Positions 1 to 13,769 of a stretch of DNA of 64,000 bases are shown piece after piece. A program made the translations under genes and the position numbers. The notes under the pieces were generated by a model, which worked only from the letters and a program-made list of their open reading frames with translations, did no database searches and was not told the origin of the DNA. The first letter of the stretch is position 1. Each line of letters opens with the position of its first letter. Origin of the DNA: Rapana venosa. Its lineage: Eukaryota > Mollusca > Gastropoda > Neogastropoda > Muricidae. The DNA lies in NCBI GenBank assembly GCA_028751875.1, contig CM054140.1:27533431-27597430 (forward strand). The letters run 5' to 3'.

Positions 1-47
1 TGCCAACTCGCGCATGCGCGATGGAGCTTGCATTCTCCAGACCTGTC

Positions 48-112
48 AAGAGACAGACTGACAGGCAGATAAAAACAGACAGGCAGACGAACAGACAGAC
101 AGATAAACAGAG
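48..112. repeat. Imperfect ACAG/CAGA tetranucleotide repeat
   Basis: The stretch is made of repeated ACAG-like units with GGCAG and GATA interruptions. It is simple-sequence DNA with no coding signal. Confidence 0.6.
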
Positions 113-208
113 AATAAAACTTTTAATTCAGATCCTCATATTACACTTAATATTATCAATTACGACAGGTGTTTGAAATTTAGCAGGAATAAAGTTACCG
201 CTTTAATC

Positions 209-211
<3 letters not shown>

Positions 212-262
<51 letters not shown>

Positions 263-300
263 ATATATATATGTATATAATAATAATTATTATTATTATT
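212..300. repeat. (TA)n microsatellite with (TAA/ATT)n end
   Basis: There are about 30 TA units, interrupted once, passing into a short trinucleotide ATT run. Short reading frames rich in Ile/Tyr across it are a by-product of the repeat. Confidence 0.85.
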
Positions 301-630
301 ATTTAGCAAGAAAATAGGCAAGAACTCTAAAGAAAACCATAAACCAGTTTTTACCCAAAAAATGCCTACACTGCCTCTTACATGATAAAAGCCACTTCTG
401 CTAATACACTGAATGACGGCTTCGTGGTTGTAGCAAGTAAAATGACACAAATGATAATTTTAAAAAATAACTAAACCGTTTTTATTCAACTTCATCATGT
501 TATACATTGATATATATCATGATAGTACAGTTTTTGAAATAGAGAAGAAAAATCGAAGAAAAAAAATGACAATAAGGAGAGAGGGAAAATAATCTAAAAA
601 AATTATCAAGAACATGAGAAAAAAAAGAAG

Positions 631-690
<60 letters not shown>

Positions 691-940
691 GTAAAGGATA
701 GAAAGACACGGAGGGTGAGACAGTGGTAACTAAAATTGCCCTAGATAAACTACAAAATACTGCCAAGACAAGAGTACCTGCTCATATGCAGACATAGATG
801 CTTCAACTGTTCATGAAGTGTTCACGGTTGTATAACAACAGAACAAAGTAGGACTCATGGTATTGATGGAATAGATGCAAGACATTAATTTTCATCAGCA
901 CCAGTTCTTGCCAAGATTGTCACCAACACTTACAATCTTT
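301..940. other. No gene seen; contains a (CA)n tract at 633-687
   Basis: I recognise nothing here apart from a (CA)n run of about 27 units at 633-687 and A-rich sequence before it. No exon with flanking splice signals or conserved protein segment could be supported. Confidence 0.5.
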
Positions 941-1265
941 CCCCTGACATATGCTATTTTCCAGTATTTTTAAACAAGCAAAAATAATCCTAATAGATCA
1001 ATGAGGAGATACTACCAACCCCTCAAACCACAGACTGATTTCAATATTACCAATTTCCTCACAACTCGAGCAGCTCATAACTGAATGGCTTCTCCCCTAT
1101 GACCTTATGCACACAAACTGATCAGGGTTTAGAGAAAAATCAACTATGCCATACTGTTGTGACAAAACTTATAGATAAGAAATAGTTTATCGGAGCAGGC
1201 CTACTTTTTCACAGAATTTCAAAAAGCCTTCGATGTCTTCAATCAAGAATTCATTCTCAAGAAGG
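940..1265 (+). mobile_element. Degenerate non-LTR retrotransposon RT fragment
   Basis: Conceptual translation in shifting frames shows the order typical of a CR1/L2-type reverse transcriptase: an RPISILP-like segment, an EWLLPY-like segment, CHTVVTKL, then FQKAFDVFNQEFILKK near 1,210-1,262. The last part resembles RT motif A (xDFxKAFD). Stops and frameshifts interrupt it, so it is a dead 5' and 3' truncated copy. Clade assignment is inference. Confidence 0.55.
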
Positions 1266-1296
1266 TATCCCGTAGTATCCCGTATCCGGTAGGAAC

Positions 1297-1412
1297 AGAT
1301 GACAATTTACAAATCCGCATACACACGTGGACTGGATGTAAAAAAGCACATGAGTGCTTATTCCATTATCCTCGATATAAAAGAATAATAAATAAATAAA
1401 TAAATAAATAAA
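1297..1412 (+). mobile_element. SINE-A 3' end with (AAAT)n tail
   Basis: The block runs from TTACAAATCCGCATACACAC through the conserved CTTATTCCATTATCCTCG segment to a short (AAAT)n tail. The same block is found near 4,720, 5,060, 6,110, 33,540, 40,660 and 61,700. Where the copy is longer it is preceded by a tRNA-like head, so this is a 5'-truncated SINE-A. Confidence 0.75.
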
Positions 1413-1726
1413 TCCCTTTGATAAATTCTCCTACAATACTTTAAAAAATCACATCTTTCCTCTCCAAAAGGCAACGGATTGTGCTTTTAAATACTTGTGT
1501 GTCCAATCTTCTACCCAACAAATATGGCGTTCTATTATAGTATTGGGTCTTTTTCTATTTTAGTTATACATTTATAATGTCCTTTTATCAATAAAAACAC
1601 TATGTGAAATGTTTGTTCACGACACAGTTTTACATACATGCAGTGCCGACCCTCATTATGTCTGTTGTACTATACAAGAAAACGTAAGTAGTCTTGGGAA
1701 ATAGATACACTTCAACCATATGTCTC
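1413..1726. other. No recognisable feature
   Basis: This is AT-rich sequence with no supported ORF, splice-flanked exon or repeat match inside the window. Confidence 0.4.
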
Positions 1727-2410
1727 TTCATAGGGACCCAACATAAACTTTCCTCTATCGCAAAAACTTCAATAGAATTCGGCAATACGTCAGTTCCTTT
1801 GTCCAACTGTGTGAAGTATTTAGGAGTAGTTCTTGACAACACACTCTCTATGAAAAAATTCATCACCCAGACCTGCCAGTCTTGCGACTATCAATTACGG
1901 CGCATAAGCGCGATTCGCAAATATCTGTCCACTGATGCAACTTCCAAGCTTGTCACATCTCTCATTCTTTCACGTTTAGACTACTGTAATTCTCTTTTGG
2001 CTGGCCTACCAGCATCATCTATCCACTCTCTTCAACGCATACAAAACTCTGCAGCTCGACTGGTCCTAAGAAAGAAAAAATCTGAACACATCACTCCTCT
2101 TCTGCGATCTCTTCACTGGCTTCCTGTCTCACAAAAACTGGAGTATAAAATCAATACCCTCTGTCTCCACAAATCTGCACCCTCTTATCTCTGTAACTGT
2201 CTTCATCTGTACACTCCATCCCGTTTCCTTCGTTCAGCCGCAGATATGTTGTGCTTTCGAACACCTAGATTCAAACAAACCACTGTTGGCCGTCGCTCCT
2301 TCTCTGTTTCTGGTCCATCCACCTGGAATGACCTCCCTCTTTCACTTCGCCAAAAGCCTTCACTTGATACCTTCAAATCCAGCCTCAAAACACACTTATT
2401 TCCTACCTGA
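1694..2410 (+). CDS. LINE reverse transcriptase, C-terminal part
   Basis: A 238-codon open frame. From about residue 13 it matches the post-YADD part of L2/CR1-like reverse transcriptases: VKYLGVVLDNTLS (RT motif D/thumb region), a helical segment with SRLDYCNSLLAGLP, LQRIQNSAARL, HITPLLRSLHWLPV, YTPSRFLRSA and a terminal GPSTWNDLPLSLR. The palm (FADD/YADD box) lies upstream of the truncation and is absent, so this copy cannot be active. The first 11 or so residues come from flanking DNA and the true start is lost. A second copy of the same family is at 15,386-17,248 on the other strand. Confidence 0.85.
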   Translation: MGNRYTSTICLFIGTQHKLSSIAKTSIEFGNTSVPLSNCVKYLGVVLDNTLSMKKFITQTCQSCDYQLRRISAIRKYLSTDATSKLVTSLILSRLDYCNSLLAGLPASSIHSLQRIQNSAARLVLRKKKSEHITPLLRSLHWLPVSQKLEYKINTLCLHKSAPSYLCNCLHLYTPSRFLRSAADMLCFRTPRFKQTTVGRRSFSVSGPSTWNDLPLSLRQKPSLDTFKSSLKTHLFPT

Positions 2411-2476
2411 GACTTTCCCCCCAATTATCTGTCCCCTAATTTTCAACAGCATCTTTCACCTTCTAAGTGTTGTTCC

Positions 2477-2559
<83 letters not shown>

Positions 2560-2718
2560 TGTGTGTGCGTGCATGCATGCATACGTGCGCGCGCATAGTT
2601 TTTGAAATCTGTTGTTCATTATGTTTAAGGAGAGTTGCATGCCTGTAAATGATTGAGTGCAAGCGCTTCGATTTGTTTTTTGTTTTTTTACAAGATTCAG
2701 CGCTATATAAATTCCATA

Positions 2719-2749
<31 letters not shown>

Positions 2750-2757
2750 TATTATTA
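1727..2757 (+). mobile_element. L2/CR1-like LINE, 5'-truncated, with (ATT)n tail
   Basis: The element enters in the middle of the reverse transcriptase, just before GTQHKLSS, and runs to a 3' tail GCGCTATATAAATTCC followed by (ATT)n at about 2,720-2,757. Its protein is very close to that of the minus-strand LINE at 15.1-18.1 kb, so both are copies of one family. A (TG)n microsatellite lies in its 3'UTR at 2,479-2,553. The 5' truncation and the microsatellite-like 3' end are expected for target-primed reverse transcription. Confidence 0.85.
2479..2553. repeat. (TG)n microsatellite
   Basis: A nearly perfect TG run of about 37 units in the 3'UTR of the LINE, degrading into TGCG/ATGC motifs to about 2,596. 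Confidence 0.95.
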
Positions 2758-2884
2758 TTCATGGGCACAAAAACCATCTTAATTCATATCAATAAATACA
2801 CGACAAAACATCAACATATAAATCAAGAGTTCTGAATTCTTTATAGTCATTGAAAATGAATAGGTTTTTTTGTTTTGTTTTAAA

Positions 2885-3013
2885 GTTGCGGCATATAAAG
2901 TCCTTGGAGTAACAATTGATGATATCTTATCTTCATCACATCACTTTGTAACCACGTCTAAAAACAGCGAAAGAAGTATATCAGTCGAGGAAAACGAAAA
3001 GCTTTTACAACTT
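2885..3013 (+). mobile_element. LINE fragment (VLGVTIDD segment)
   Basis: Translation gives YKVLGVTIDDILSSSHH, which resembles the YLGVxxDxxLSWxxHI segment that follows the active site in CR1/Jockey-type reverse transcriptases. It is about 45 codons long, cut on the right by the SINE-A head at 3,016. It is a short relic of a different family from the 1.7-2.7 kb LINE. Confidence 0.55.
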
Positions 3014-3015
3014 TC

Positions 3016-3290
3016 ATGTAGGGGAGCGGGATAGCCTGGTGGTTAGAGCCTTGCGCTCGTGATCTGATGGCACGAGTTCGCGCCACCACCGAGGCACCTG
3101 TTTGAGATGAGTTTTTCACTGGAGTTAACATCAGTATTGATTTCTCTCCCCCGAAAGTCCTTCAGATGAGACTATAAACTGAGGTCCCGTATGCAGACGC
3201 ACGCAGAACATCTTGCGCACATATCAAAACTCGTTTTGCCTTTCGAAAGAGTAGACCATAGCGTGAAGGTAGGAATGAATGAAAAAACAA
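3016..3290 (+). mobile_element. SINE-A, tRNA-derived head and body
   Basis: The head GGGATAGCCTGGTGGTTAGA contains an A-box-like element and is followed about 35 bases later by a B-box-like GAGTTCGCGCC. The body carries the SINE-A signature (GTCCTTCAGATGAGACTATA, then CGCAGAACATCTTG). The 3' part is replaced by A-rich sequence, so the copy is 3'-altered. The tRNA-like head should not be annotated as a tRNA gene. Confidence 0.75.
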
Positions 3291-3463
3291 ACAAAAAAAA
3301 CCGACGACAACAACAACAAAGCGCATGCGCTGAAGTCGTGTCTAGACAACATCCCCGAAGTCGGAATGCAGCTACCTTAATGGTATGTAAAAACTGTGGC
3401 ATATGCAAAATCTCCATTGGTAAATCTCCATTGGTAAATCTCGAAGTTCTAGCCGAGGAACAC

Positions 3464-3601
3464 CCCCCTCCCCCCAAAAAAAACAACCAACAACAAAAAA
3501 CAAACCCAAACAACAACACCCAACAACAACAACAAAACAACCCAACAACAACACACGCAAAAACCAAAACCAAACAAACAAAACAAACAAAAAACAATAA
3601 C
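3464..3601. repeat. A/C-only low-complexity tract
   Basis: Almost every base is A or C, built from CAA and CAAA units. It yields long Asn/Gln/Thr-rich frames on one strand and Val/Leu/Cys/Phe-rich frames on the other; neither looks like a real protein. Confidence 0.85.
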
Positions 3602-3609
3602 AAAATTAT

Positions 3610-4340
3610 TCAGTCTCATATTGGTTACATTTCTATACTATGGAATTCAGCAAGTATGAGCTGCTTAAACCCGCCTTAACAACCCTTAAAGAGCTGTTAA
3701 GCTAGCTATTGATATTTTGTTTCTACTAACAGACTGTACAGTAAAATGACTCTTTGTAAGCTTACCTAAAATACGTCACGGCAATGTTATAACTATGATA
3801 ATTATACTCAAGATGGACCAACGGACGTATAGGAAGAATTAGTCTCCACTCAGTTTCCCTGCCTGAAAGACAATATATCTACATTTTTAAATACAAAAAA
3901 ATGTCCACCTCTGACTTGATTTATGGCATAGTTGTCAAAATCAACTACAAGGACAACGATGACGACGATGATGATGATGACGACGACGATGATGATGATG
4001 ACGACGATGACAATACCAATACGCTCCTAAGCCCCTTTATTGATCTCAATAAGAAGCTTACAAAAAATTAATAATATCATTCACCCATCATTTTAAACAG
4101 AAAGTATGAGAGGCTACAGAAACACGTACTGTGTTTGTTATAATTAACCAAGGATCGATAATTCCATTAGAAAAAGCCTTTAGTCTACTCTTGGAGGTAT
4201 ACACAAGGTAGTCTGCCTTCACACATTTCTCCTTCCATTGTGCTGGGTGTTATGCTATAATTACTACGTCTGTACTACACACTTTGTGATGTGGGCCCTC
4301 TCGTGACGCTGGTGTATGGATTACATACAACGAGATATCT
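3610..4340. other. No gene seen; contains (GAT/GAC)n at 3,957-4,015
   Basis: Apart from an alternating GATGAC trinucleotide repeat at about 3,957-4,015 there is nothing recognisable: no exon, no RNA gene and no copy of the window's repeat families. Confidence 0.5.
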
Positions 4341-4344
4341 CTTT

Positions 4345-4590
4345 ATTTGTCAGGTTGGTTGGTTGGCTGATAGGCTGGCTGGCTGCTTGACTGGTCGGTT
4401 AGCTGGTTGGTTGGTTGGTTGGTCGGTTGGTCGTGGTTGGTTGCTTGATTGGTTGGTCGGTTGGTTGCTTGATTGGTTGGTTGGATGGTTAATTGGTTGG
4501 TTGGTTGGATGGTTGATTGGTTGGTTGGTTGGTCGGGTGGTCAGTCGGTCAGTCGGCTGGATGGTTGGTTGGCTGGTTTGCTAGTTGTGC
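4345..4590. repeat. (GGTT)n minisatellite-like block
   Basis: About 245 bases of degenerate GGTT units with GGTC, GGCT and GGAT variants. The plus-strand frames translate to GWLVGWL-type repeats, which reflect the tetranucleotide and not a protein. Confidence 0.9.
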
Positions 4591-4638
4591 CTCTGCACAC
4601 ACGCATACAGCACCCCGCTCCCTTTCCCGGCCTTTGTC

Positions 4639-4640
<2 letters not shown>

Positions 4641-4690
<50 letters not shown>
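4641..4690. repeat. (GA)n microsatellite
   Basis: A perfect GA run of about 25 units directly before an inverted SINE-A tail. Confidence 0.95.
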
Positions 4691-4694
<4 letters not shown>

Positions 4695-5150
4695 ATTTAT
4701 TTATTTTATTATTTTATATCGAGGATAATGGAATAAGCACCCGTGTGGTTTTTTACATCCAGTCCCCGTGTGTATGCGAGCACCTTTACGCCTTACCCAT
4801 AGATTTTTTTAAAAGTAAGTCTCCATAGCCCTACCCCTCCCTTGTGGTCATGGTGTCTTGGTCTTCATTCTCAAGTAGGCCCTAAGATTAAAATGCATCA
4901 CCTCAGAGCTCAATGTCTTTATTCAGACTTTGGGATGTGCGTTCCCTGGGCCTCAGCCATAGCTTGCCTCAATAGGACTCCCACACAAGTTGGAGGGGGT
5001 TTCTTTACCGTGTGCACAAGAGGTAGGAGTGTGTAGAGATACTGCATGGGTTTACAAAACTGCATACACATGAGGGCTGGATATAAAAAAAGCACTTGCC
5101 TGCTTATTCCATTATCCTCGCGCGCGCGCTATCTTCGAAATAAAAGAATT
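4691..5150. mobile_element. Two SINE-A 3' ends in inverted orientation
   Basis: At 4,720-4,780 the SINE-A tail is on the minus strand (GAGGATAATGGAATAAGCAC). At about 5,055-5,150 it is on the plus strand (GCTTATTCCATTATCCTCG). The ~280 bases between are not recognised. The pair could be two truncated insertions or one rearranged copy. Confidence 0.6.
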
Positions 5151-5182
5151 AAAAAGTATAAATAAAAAATACATCTGGGCTT

Positions 5183-5218
5183 ATACACACACACGCACGC
5201 GCGCGCGCGCGCGCGCAC

Positions 5219-5261
<43 letters not shown>

Positions 5262-5418
5262 TATTATTGATCAAATTGTTTTTGTTCCTAGATAGATGGT
5301 TTAATGAAACAAAGCAAATGCATTGCTTATTCAATGTACCATCTGGAAATAAAAATTTGACTTGACTTCACTCGCGCGCGCGCACGCACACGCACACACA
5401 CACACACCACACACACAT
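5183..5418. repeat. Compound (CA)n/(CG)n microsatellites
   Basis: Runs of CA and GC at about 5,183-5,260 and 5,372-5,418. They are separated by a short 3' end (CCATCTGGAAATAAAAATTT followed by GACTTGACTT) that recurs at 13,073-13,118. Confidence 0.85.
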
Positions 5419-5419
5419 T

Positions 5420-6077
5420 ACAGTATGCGTGGAGCAGACAACTCAGAGAGGGGTGGGTGAGGGGGGAGTGGTAGTTCAAGGGAAGTAAGTCTTATGCCAA
5501 TGCTTTTCAGAGTACAGTATCTTAACATCGCCATTTGTTTGTCAACGTGTAGAGAATCAACTTGAAAATAATTCTTATCGTTTGATATTCCTGTTCTTCC
5601 TTTTGTCATCACATTCAAGCTTTTCAATATGCTTTCTGAGTTGATAATTTGTGGGTAAGTACTTTTCTTCAATCCTGTTTTAAGGTTTGTTTTTGATCAA
5701 CGATGTCGAAGCACCGAAACTAGCATAGCTCAACTCTTCTGACTTCTGTCGTCTGCTGTAGCCTAATCTAACTTTCAGTAGAACTGCTACAGTGTCATCG
5801 CTGTGTAGGCTTATACTGTTCTTGTTAACTAGTCAAGTGCTTTAAACGAGATTGGGGAAAAAACCTTAATTTCAAAATTACAAACTTCAGAATAGGAAGC
5901 CAGCCTTAACTTGGTTATATTTCAGCTATTCCTGGGCATCAAATAGGCCTAGTTAATTATTAATATTACCAAATCTAAGTCGGATAATCATGCAAAAGGT
6001 TGTAAACTTATTACAAGCTTACACTCTTTTCTGTTACCAGGTTAAATCAGCCACACTAACCAATCGAGCCACTTTTT
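5420..6077. other. No recognisable feature
   Basis: I looked here for the missing first exon of SMIM7 (a start codon, a short hydrophobic stretch and a donor leaving a phase-2 end) and did not find it. No repeat family of the window matches. Confidence 0.4.
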
Positions 6078-6437
6078 TGTATTTATTTTTATTTATTTAT
6101 TCTTTTATATCAGAGGATAATGGAATAAGCACTCATGTGCTTTTTTACATGCAGTCCCCGTGTGTATGCGGTTTTGTAAATTTTGTCATCTGTTCCCACC
6201 GGCACACAATGGCCTACTCTTTTGAAAAGCGGAGCAGGATTTAACGTGTGGCAAGATGTTTTGCATGCATTCGAACACGGGACCTCGGTTTATAGTCTCA
6301 TGCGAAGGACATTTGGAGAGAGTGGAGTCTGCACTGATGTTAACTCCAGGAGAAAATATTCCCTTGAACAGGAATTGAACTTGGGTCGTCAGTTTGTGAG
6401 CGCAATGTTCTGACCACTAGGCTATCCCGTCCCCCAA
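6078..6437 (-). mobile_element. SINE-A, near full length
   Basis: Read on the minus strand it begins GGGACGGGATAGCCTAGTGG (A box region), has a B-box-like AGTTCAATTCC, the SINE-A body and the conserved 3' end with GCATACACACGGGGACTG and CTTATTCCATTATCCTC, ending in an (AAAT)-like tail. This copy defines the family's length at about 360 bases. It lies in the first visible intron of SMIM7 or just upstream of the gene. Confidence 0.8.
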
Positions 6438-6736
6438 AGTTGAAAGGTTTTGTGCAATATTGCCAATTTAGCTCTATTATGAACTTCATGTTCATTTCTT
6501 AATAGAAGTCAGAACCCAGTAACTCATACAAGTCATAGTCATAACATATTAATATATTTTTAACTTGATGAAATTTCTTTTCTTTCTTCAGTTTTCTCTC
6601 AGATATATTAATAATGCATTTTTTAAAGCTATGAAATGGTCTGTTGTTTTATATGTATTGAAGACTTGAAGTCCTGTTGATAACAAATTCTAGTTATGAT
6701 TTAAAAATAAAAAAATGAATCATTGGATGTGTGCAG

Positions 6737-10143
<3,407 letters not shown>

Positions 10144-10496
10144 AGTCTCTGACTGATCGACAAGGAATCTCCATTGCCCTGGATTGGAAGGGAAAGTGGC
10201 TTGCCCTCTGTCTTTCCACCATCATTGTACAGAACTGGGACTGTTGGTTGAAATACAAGTGTTTGATATTACATTCATCATCATCGTCATCATCATCATC
10301 ATGGCATGAGAGACATGGAGTGTGCAAGTAATGAATTTGTGGGAAATAGAAAACAGATGTAGATCTAAGTGGGATTTTTAGTTTTTTTAGTTTTTAGAAT
10401 AGATGTTATATTGTAAATAAGTCATGTCGATTGCAAACCTTACTGGTGGTATTTTGTGATTAGTTTTCACAGGGGTGTGTCTCAAGTAAACTGACT

Positions 10497-10740
10497 GAAT
10501 GACAATGACCCATAGCAATAAGAGAGTTGTCCTTGGCAAAATTCTGTTGAGAAAAGCTACTCTGATAGGGAAAGAAAAAAGCATGCAGATAGAAAAAATA
10601 ACAAATATGGGTGGCACTGCTCTTGTGGCGACATGCTCTCCCTGGGATGAACGGCCCAATATTCACGCAGAGAAAAAGGTTGTGACTTAGGTATACAATG
10701 CAATACCGTACATAACAATACAATACAATATAATGCAAGG
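10497..10740 (+). mobile_element. SINE-C, 5'-truncated, with (ACAAT)n-like tail
   Basis: It matches the middle and 3' part of the longer copy at 13,328-13,765: GAGAGTTGTCCTTGGCAAAA, GGTGGCACTGCTCTTGTGGC, then TGTGACTTAG and a degenerate ACAAT tail. It lies in the putative SMIM7 3'UTR. Confidence 0.7.
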
Positions 10741-10844
10741 ACCAGAAATGAGGAGTGGTTATCAGTGTTGTATTACATTAACATGAAGCAAGGACTTCAG
10801 AAACCTTTGGAAATGTACATGGACTTGCGCACAAATACACACGT

Positions 10845-10888
10845 GCACGCGCACACACACACATGCCAAACAAAATTGGGAGGGGGGC

Positions 10889-10919
<31 letters not shown>

Positions 10920-10950
10920 TCACACACGCGCGCGCGCACACACACACGAA
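10845..10950. repeat. (CA)n/(CG)n microsatellite
   Basis: Two CA runs separated by a G-rich 25-base interruption, with a short CGCGCGCG stretch near 10,927-10,936. Confidence 0.9.
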
Positions 10951-11748
10951 AACCCCTTGAACAGAAAATCGAGGTGGAAGCAGCAAACATGGGTTTTTAC
11001 ATGGGTGGGGAAGGAGGGGGCGGGGGGGGATTCAGGAGTTATAACTTCTTTTTATCATTATTTTTATCTGAAAAGGTGAACTGTTAGGGAAGGTTTTATG
11101 CTTGGTTTTGTTTGTTATTTTGTGTGTGTACATGTGCACACTGTTTCGTTTTGCTTTCTCCAACTGACTGCCTTATTTGAGTTCTCCTAGATGTAAAGTT
11201 TATCCAGAACTGATTTAAAAAAGTATCAGGTGGAAACTAATATTAGCCAGTAGTTCAAGCTTTTGGATGAAAAAGTGACAGTGTGGAATGTTGTAAGGGT
11301 ATTTTGCTTCATGGGCATAGATTGTTGACTCCACAGATCATTGGAATGGAGCATATGGTGAGATGTTGTGCATTGTTCGAGTAGTGTTTATAAATCATAT
11401 CTGAGCAGAGCTTTGTGAGGCCAAAAAAAAGGAAAGTACATTCACTGAATTTTGTTGGGAATTTTTCTTTGTGGATGTATGATCAGAGAAAGAAAAATTA
11501 TTTGTCCGTTGTTTGTGTGTGTGTGTGTGTGTGTTGTGTGTGTGTGTGTTGTAATTAGAGTGTCTGGGCTGTATTTATGATGTATAATTGTTGATGCGTG
11601 TGTAGCAGATGCTAAAAGAATGGTGTTTTATTTCAGTCAGAAGTTTTTGAATCGTATGCATCATCTCTCAGCTTTCATCATTATCTGTAAAAACACATTT
11701 GTCCTGGCTTTAAAAAAAAAATTTTTTTTTACCACAGTATGTATTTGC

Positions 11749-11780
<32 letters not shown>

Positions 11781-12560
11781 ATGTGTGTGTGTGTGTATAC
11801 ACTCTGAACATTCATCCTGTAAGCATGTACAAATGAAACATGTCAACATGTAGTTAAGTCATACATCATACAAAATCCAAGCTGTGACAAGTGATAGTGG
11901 CAATGTTGTAACATTATAGGTGATTGTTTACGTATCATTTTCATGTGTCACATGAGTCAAGATTTCTCACTAATATTTGATACACACATCATTTCATATA
12001 CTTTTTTTGGTGTTATATGATTTGTTTTATTTAAAAGTGTTTGTGGGCACTGATCTCGGTACCTATTTTTGTGGTCAGCTGATTGCCTTAGAAATGTAGA
12101 AGGTGGGGATTATTTGTCTTTTGTTTACATTTTCTAGGGTACAGTTGAAAACATGAAATGCTTTCCTCTGTGAAATGTGTTTATTATTTGATTTTTATGT
12201 GGTAGGATGTTAGAAACGTTTACTGCATTTGTCACTTAATTCAGCCAATGTTGAAACTTCACATAGATTGTACTCCTAAAAGTTCAGTTTAGGGTTGCTG
12301 GTTTTTTTTTATAATCTTTGTGCTTCTTATGCCAGACATATAAACTACTGGATATACTGGATTAAGAAAAGATGGTGGTGGGGAGGGAAGGGAGGGGGAT
12401 AACAGATTGGAAGCTGCCTCAAAAAGAAAATAAGGCACAAGGTGAATGCAATGAATTGTTGGTTTAGGTCTGATCGTGTGTTTTTTTCTTTCTATTACGA
12501 AAATAACTTCAAATATATTTTTGTATTTTTATGACATGTCATATATCTTCTTTTTTTAAA

Positions 12561-12566
12561 AATAAA
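12561..12566 (+). promoter_or_regulatory. Candidate polyadenylation signal of SMIM7
   Basis: A canonical AATAAA followed by a second overlapping copy and, about 20 bases on, TG-rich sequence. It is the first clear AATAAA downstream of the SMIM7 stop. The assignment is positional only. Confidence 0.35.
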
Positions 12567-12599
12567 ATAAATGTGTGAAAATATGTACTGCCTTTGTAT

Positions 12600-12985
12600 T
12601 ATTGTGAATATTTGTGTAGACATAGGCTGCATGTGTGTGTGCACAAAAATGGAAAAGTATGTTGTAGTGACATGTATTATTGATATATTTCATTAATATA
12701 TGCGTTAAAGTGTGTGTGTGTGTTCACAACAATGGAAAATAATGGATCCACGTAATTGATATTAGCATATAAAAGGCTGAAAATGGACATGTTCCATTCA
12801 ACAGCACACATTGTTAATCTGACAACCATGAACAGGTGTCAACTTGAACCAATCTGAAAAGAGTGATTGGGAGCAATCACAGAGACAGTCATCACACTCT
12901 ATAAAGAATACATTATGATTTGAACGACTCCTGAAGAATTATGGAACAAGTCAAGTCAAGACAAGACAAATTGAGTCAAGTCAAG
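12600..12985. other. No gene seen; ends in a (TCAAG)n block
   Basis: No exon or element was recognised. The right end (about 12,950-12,985) is a degenerate TCAAG pentamer repeat like the tail of the short LINE end at 13,073. Confidence 0.4.
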
Positions 12986-12989
12986 TCAG

Positions 12990-13295
12990 GGAACAAGATA
13001 GCCATGTGGTTAGAGTGTTGCGCTTGTGATCTGACAGTCTGTGATCGATCCCAGGTTTGAGCTACCACTCAAGTCAAGTCAAGTCAAGTCAAAATTTTAT
13101 TTCCAGATGGTACACTGAGACCTTGTGCCCTTTCAAGGGGATATTTCTTCTGGAATTATCATCAGTGCCTTTTCCACTCCTGTGAAAGTCCATCAGATGA
13201 GACCATAAACCAAGGTCCTGTGTGTGAATGCAGGCAGAACATCCTATGCAAATGTTAAAACCTGTTCAACTTTTTGAAAGAGTAAGCCATTGTGC
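12990..13295 (+). mobile_element. SINE-A interrupted by a short LINE 3' end
   Basis: The head (AGATAGCCATGTGGTTAGAG, then a B-box-like GATCGATCCCAGG) and body (GTCCATCAGATGAGACCATA, GCAGAACATCCTATGC) match SINE-A. The element is split at about 13,073-13,118 by a foreign 45-base segment. Confidence 0.75.
13073..13118 (-). mobile_element. Ultra-short LINE 3' end with (TTGAC)n tail
   Basis: On the minus strand it reads GTACCATCTGGAAATAAAAT followed by repeated TTGACT units. The same end is seen at about 5,338-5,371. Being inserted within a SINE-A, it looks like a target-primed insertion truncated after about 25 unique bases. Confidence 0.6.
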
Positions 13296-13327
13296 ATACT
13301 TACACACACACACACACCACACACACA

Positions 13328-13765
13328 CAGATCGGATTGCTGGATGAGGCAACGCACCTGTCTAGAAAGTGAAAAGTCAGGGTTCGAAGTGTGTGGTGTT
13401 TCGATCCCCTTTTGAGCCCGAAACTTTTCCCCCATCCATTAGACCATAAGTGGTTGTCTGGGTGCTAGCCTTTTAGATGAGACGATAATTTGAGGTCCCA
13501 TGCGTTATACTTAGACATATTTTTCATACGTTAAAAAACAACAACAAAACACGGCAACAAGAGTGTTGTCCCTGCCAAAATTTTGTAGAAAAAAGCCACT
13601 CTAATAGGGAAACAAATACAGCTGCAGACAGAAAAAGAAATAAAAAGGGTGGCGCTGCTGTTGTGGCGACATTCTCTCCCCCTGGAGAGCAGCCCGAATT
13701 TCTGCCTTGACTTAAAAGTGGTTTACAGTACAGTGCAGTACAATAACAATACTATACAACACACA
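13328..13765 (+). mobile_element. SINE-C, full-length copy
   Basis: The head has GAGGCAACGCACCTGTCTAG and a B-box-like AGGGTTCGAAG. The body has CCATTAGACCATAAGTGG, GAGACGATAATTTGAGGTCC and GGTGGCGCTGCTGTTGTGGC. It ends in a degenerate ACAAT-type tail near 13,740-13,765. The minus-strand copy at 38,440-38,925 shares head and body but has a different tail. Confidence 0.8.
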
Positions 13766-13769
13766 CAAC

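Larger units (their letters stand above)
10144..12585 (+). other. Putative SMIM7 3'UTR
   Basis: The sequence after the SMIM7 stop has no further exon that I can support. It contains a truncated SINE-C (10,497-10,740), CA/GC repeats (10,845-10,950), TG repeats (about 11,515-11,550 and 11,752-11,798) and a G-rich patch near 11,010. The first clear AATAAA in it is at 12,561, so the UTR could be about 2.4 kb. Its true end cannot be fixed without transcript data. Confidence 0.4.

Noticed and set aside
500..766. Reading frames across CA/TG, GA and GGTT repeats throughout the window
   Set aside because: They translate to Cys-Val, His-Thr, Arg-Glu, Leu-Ser or Gly-Trp-Leu-Val repeats forced by the microsatellite, with no domain or start context.
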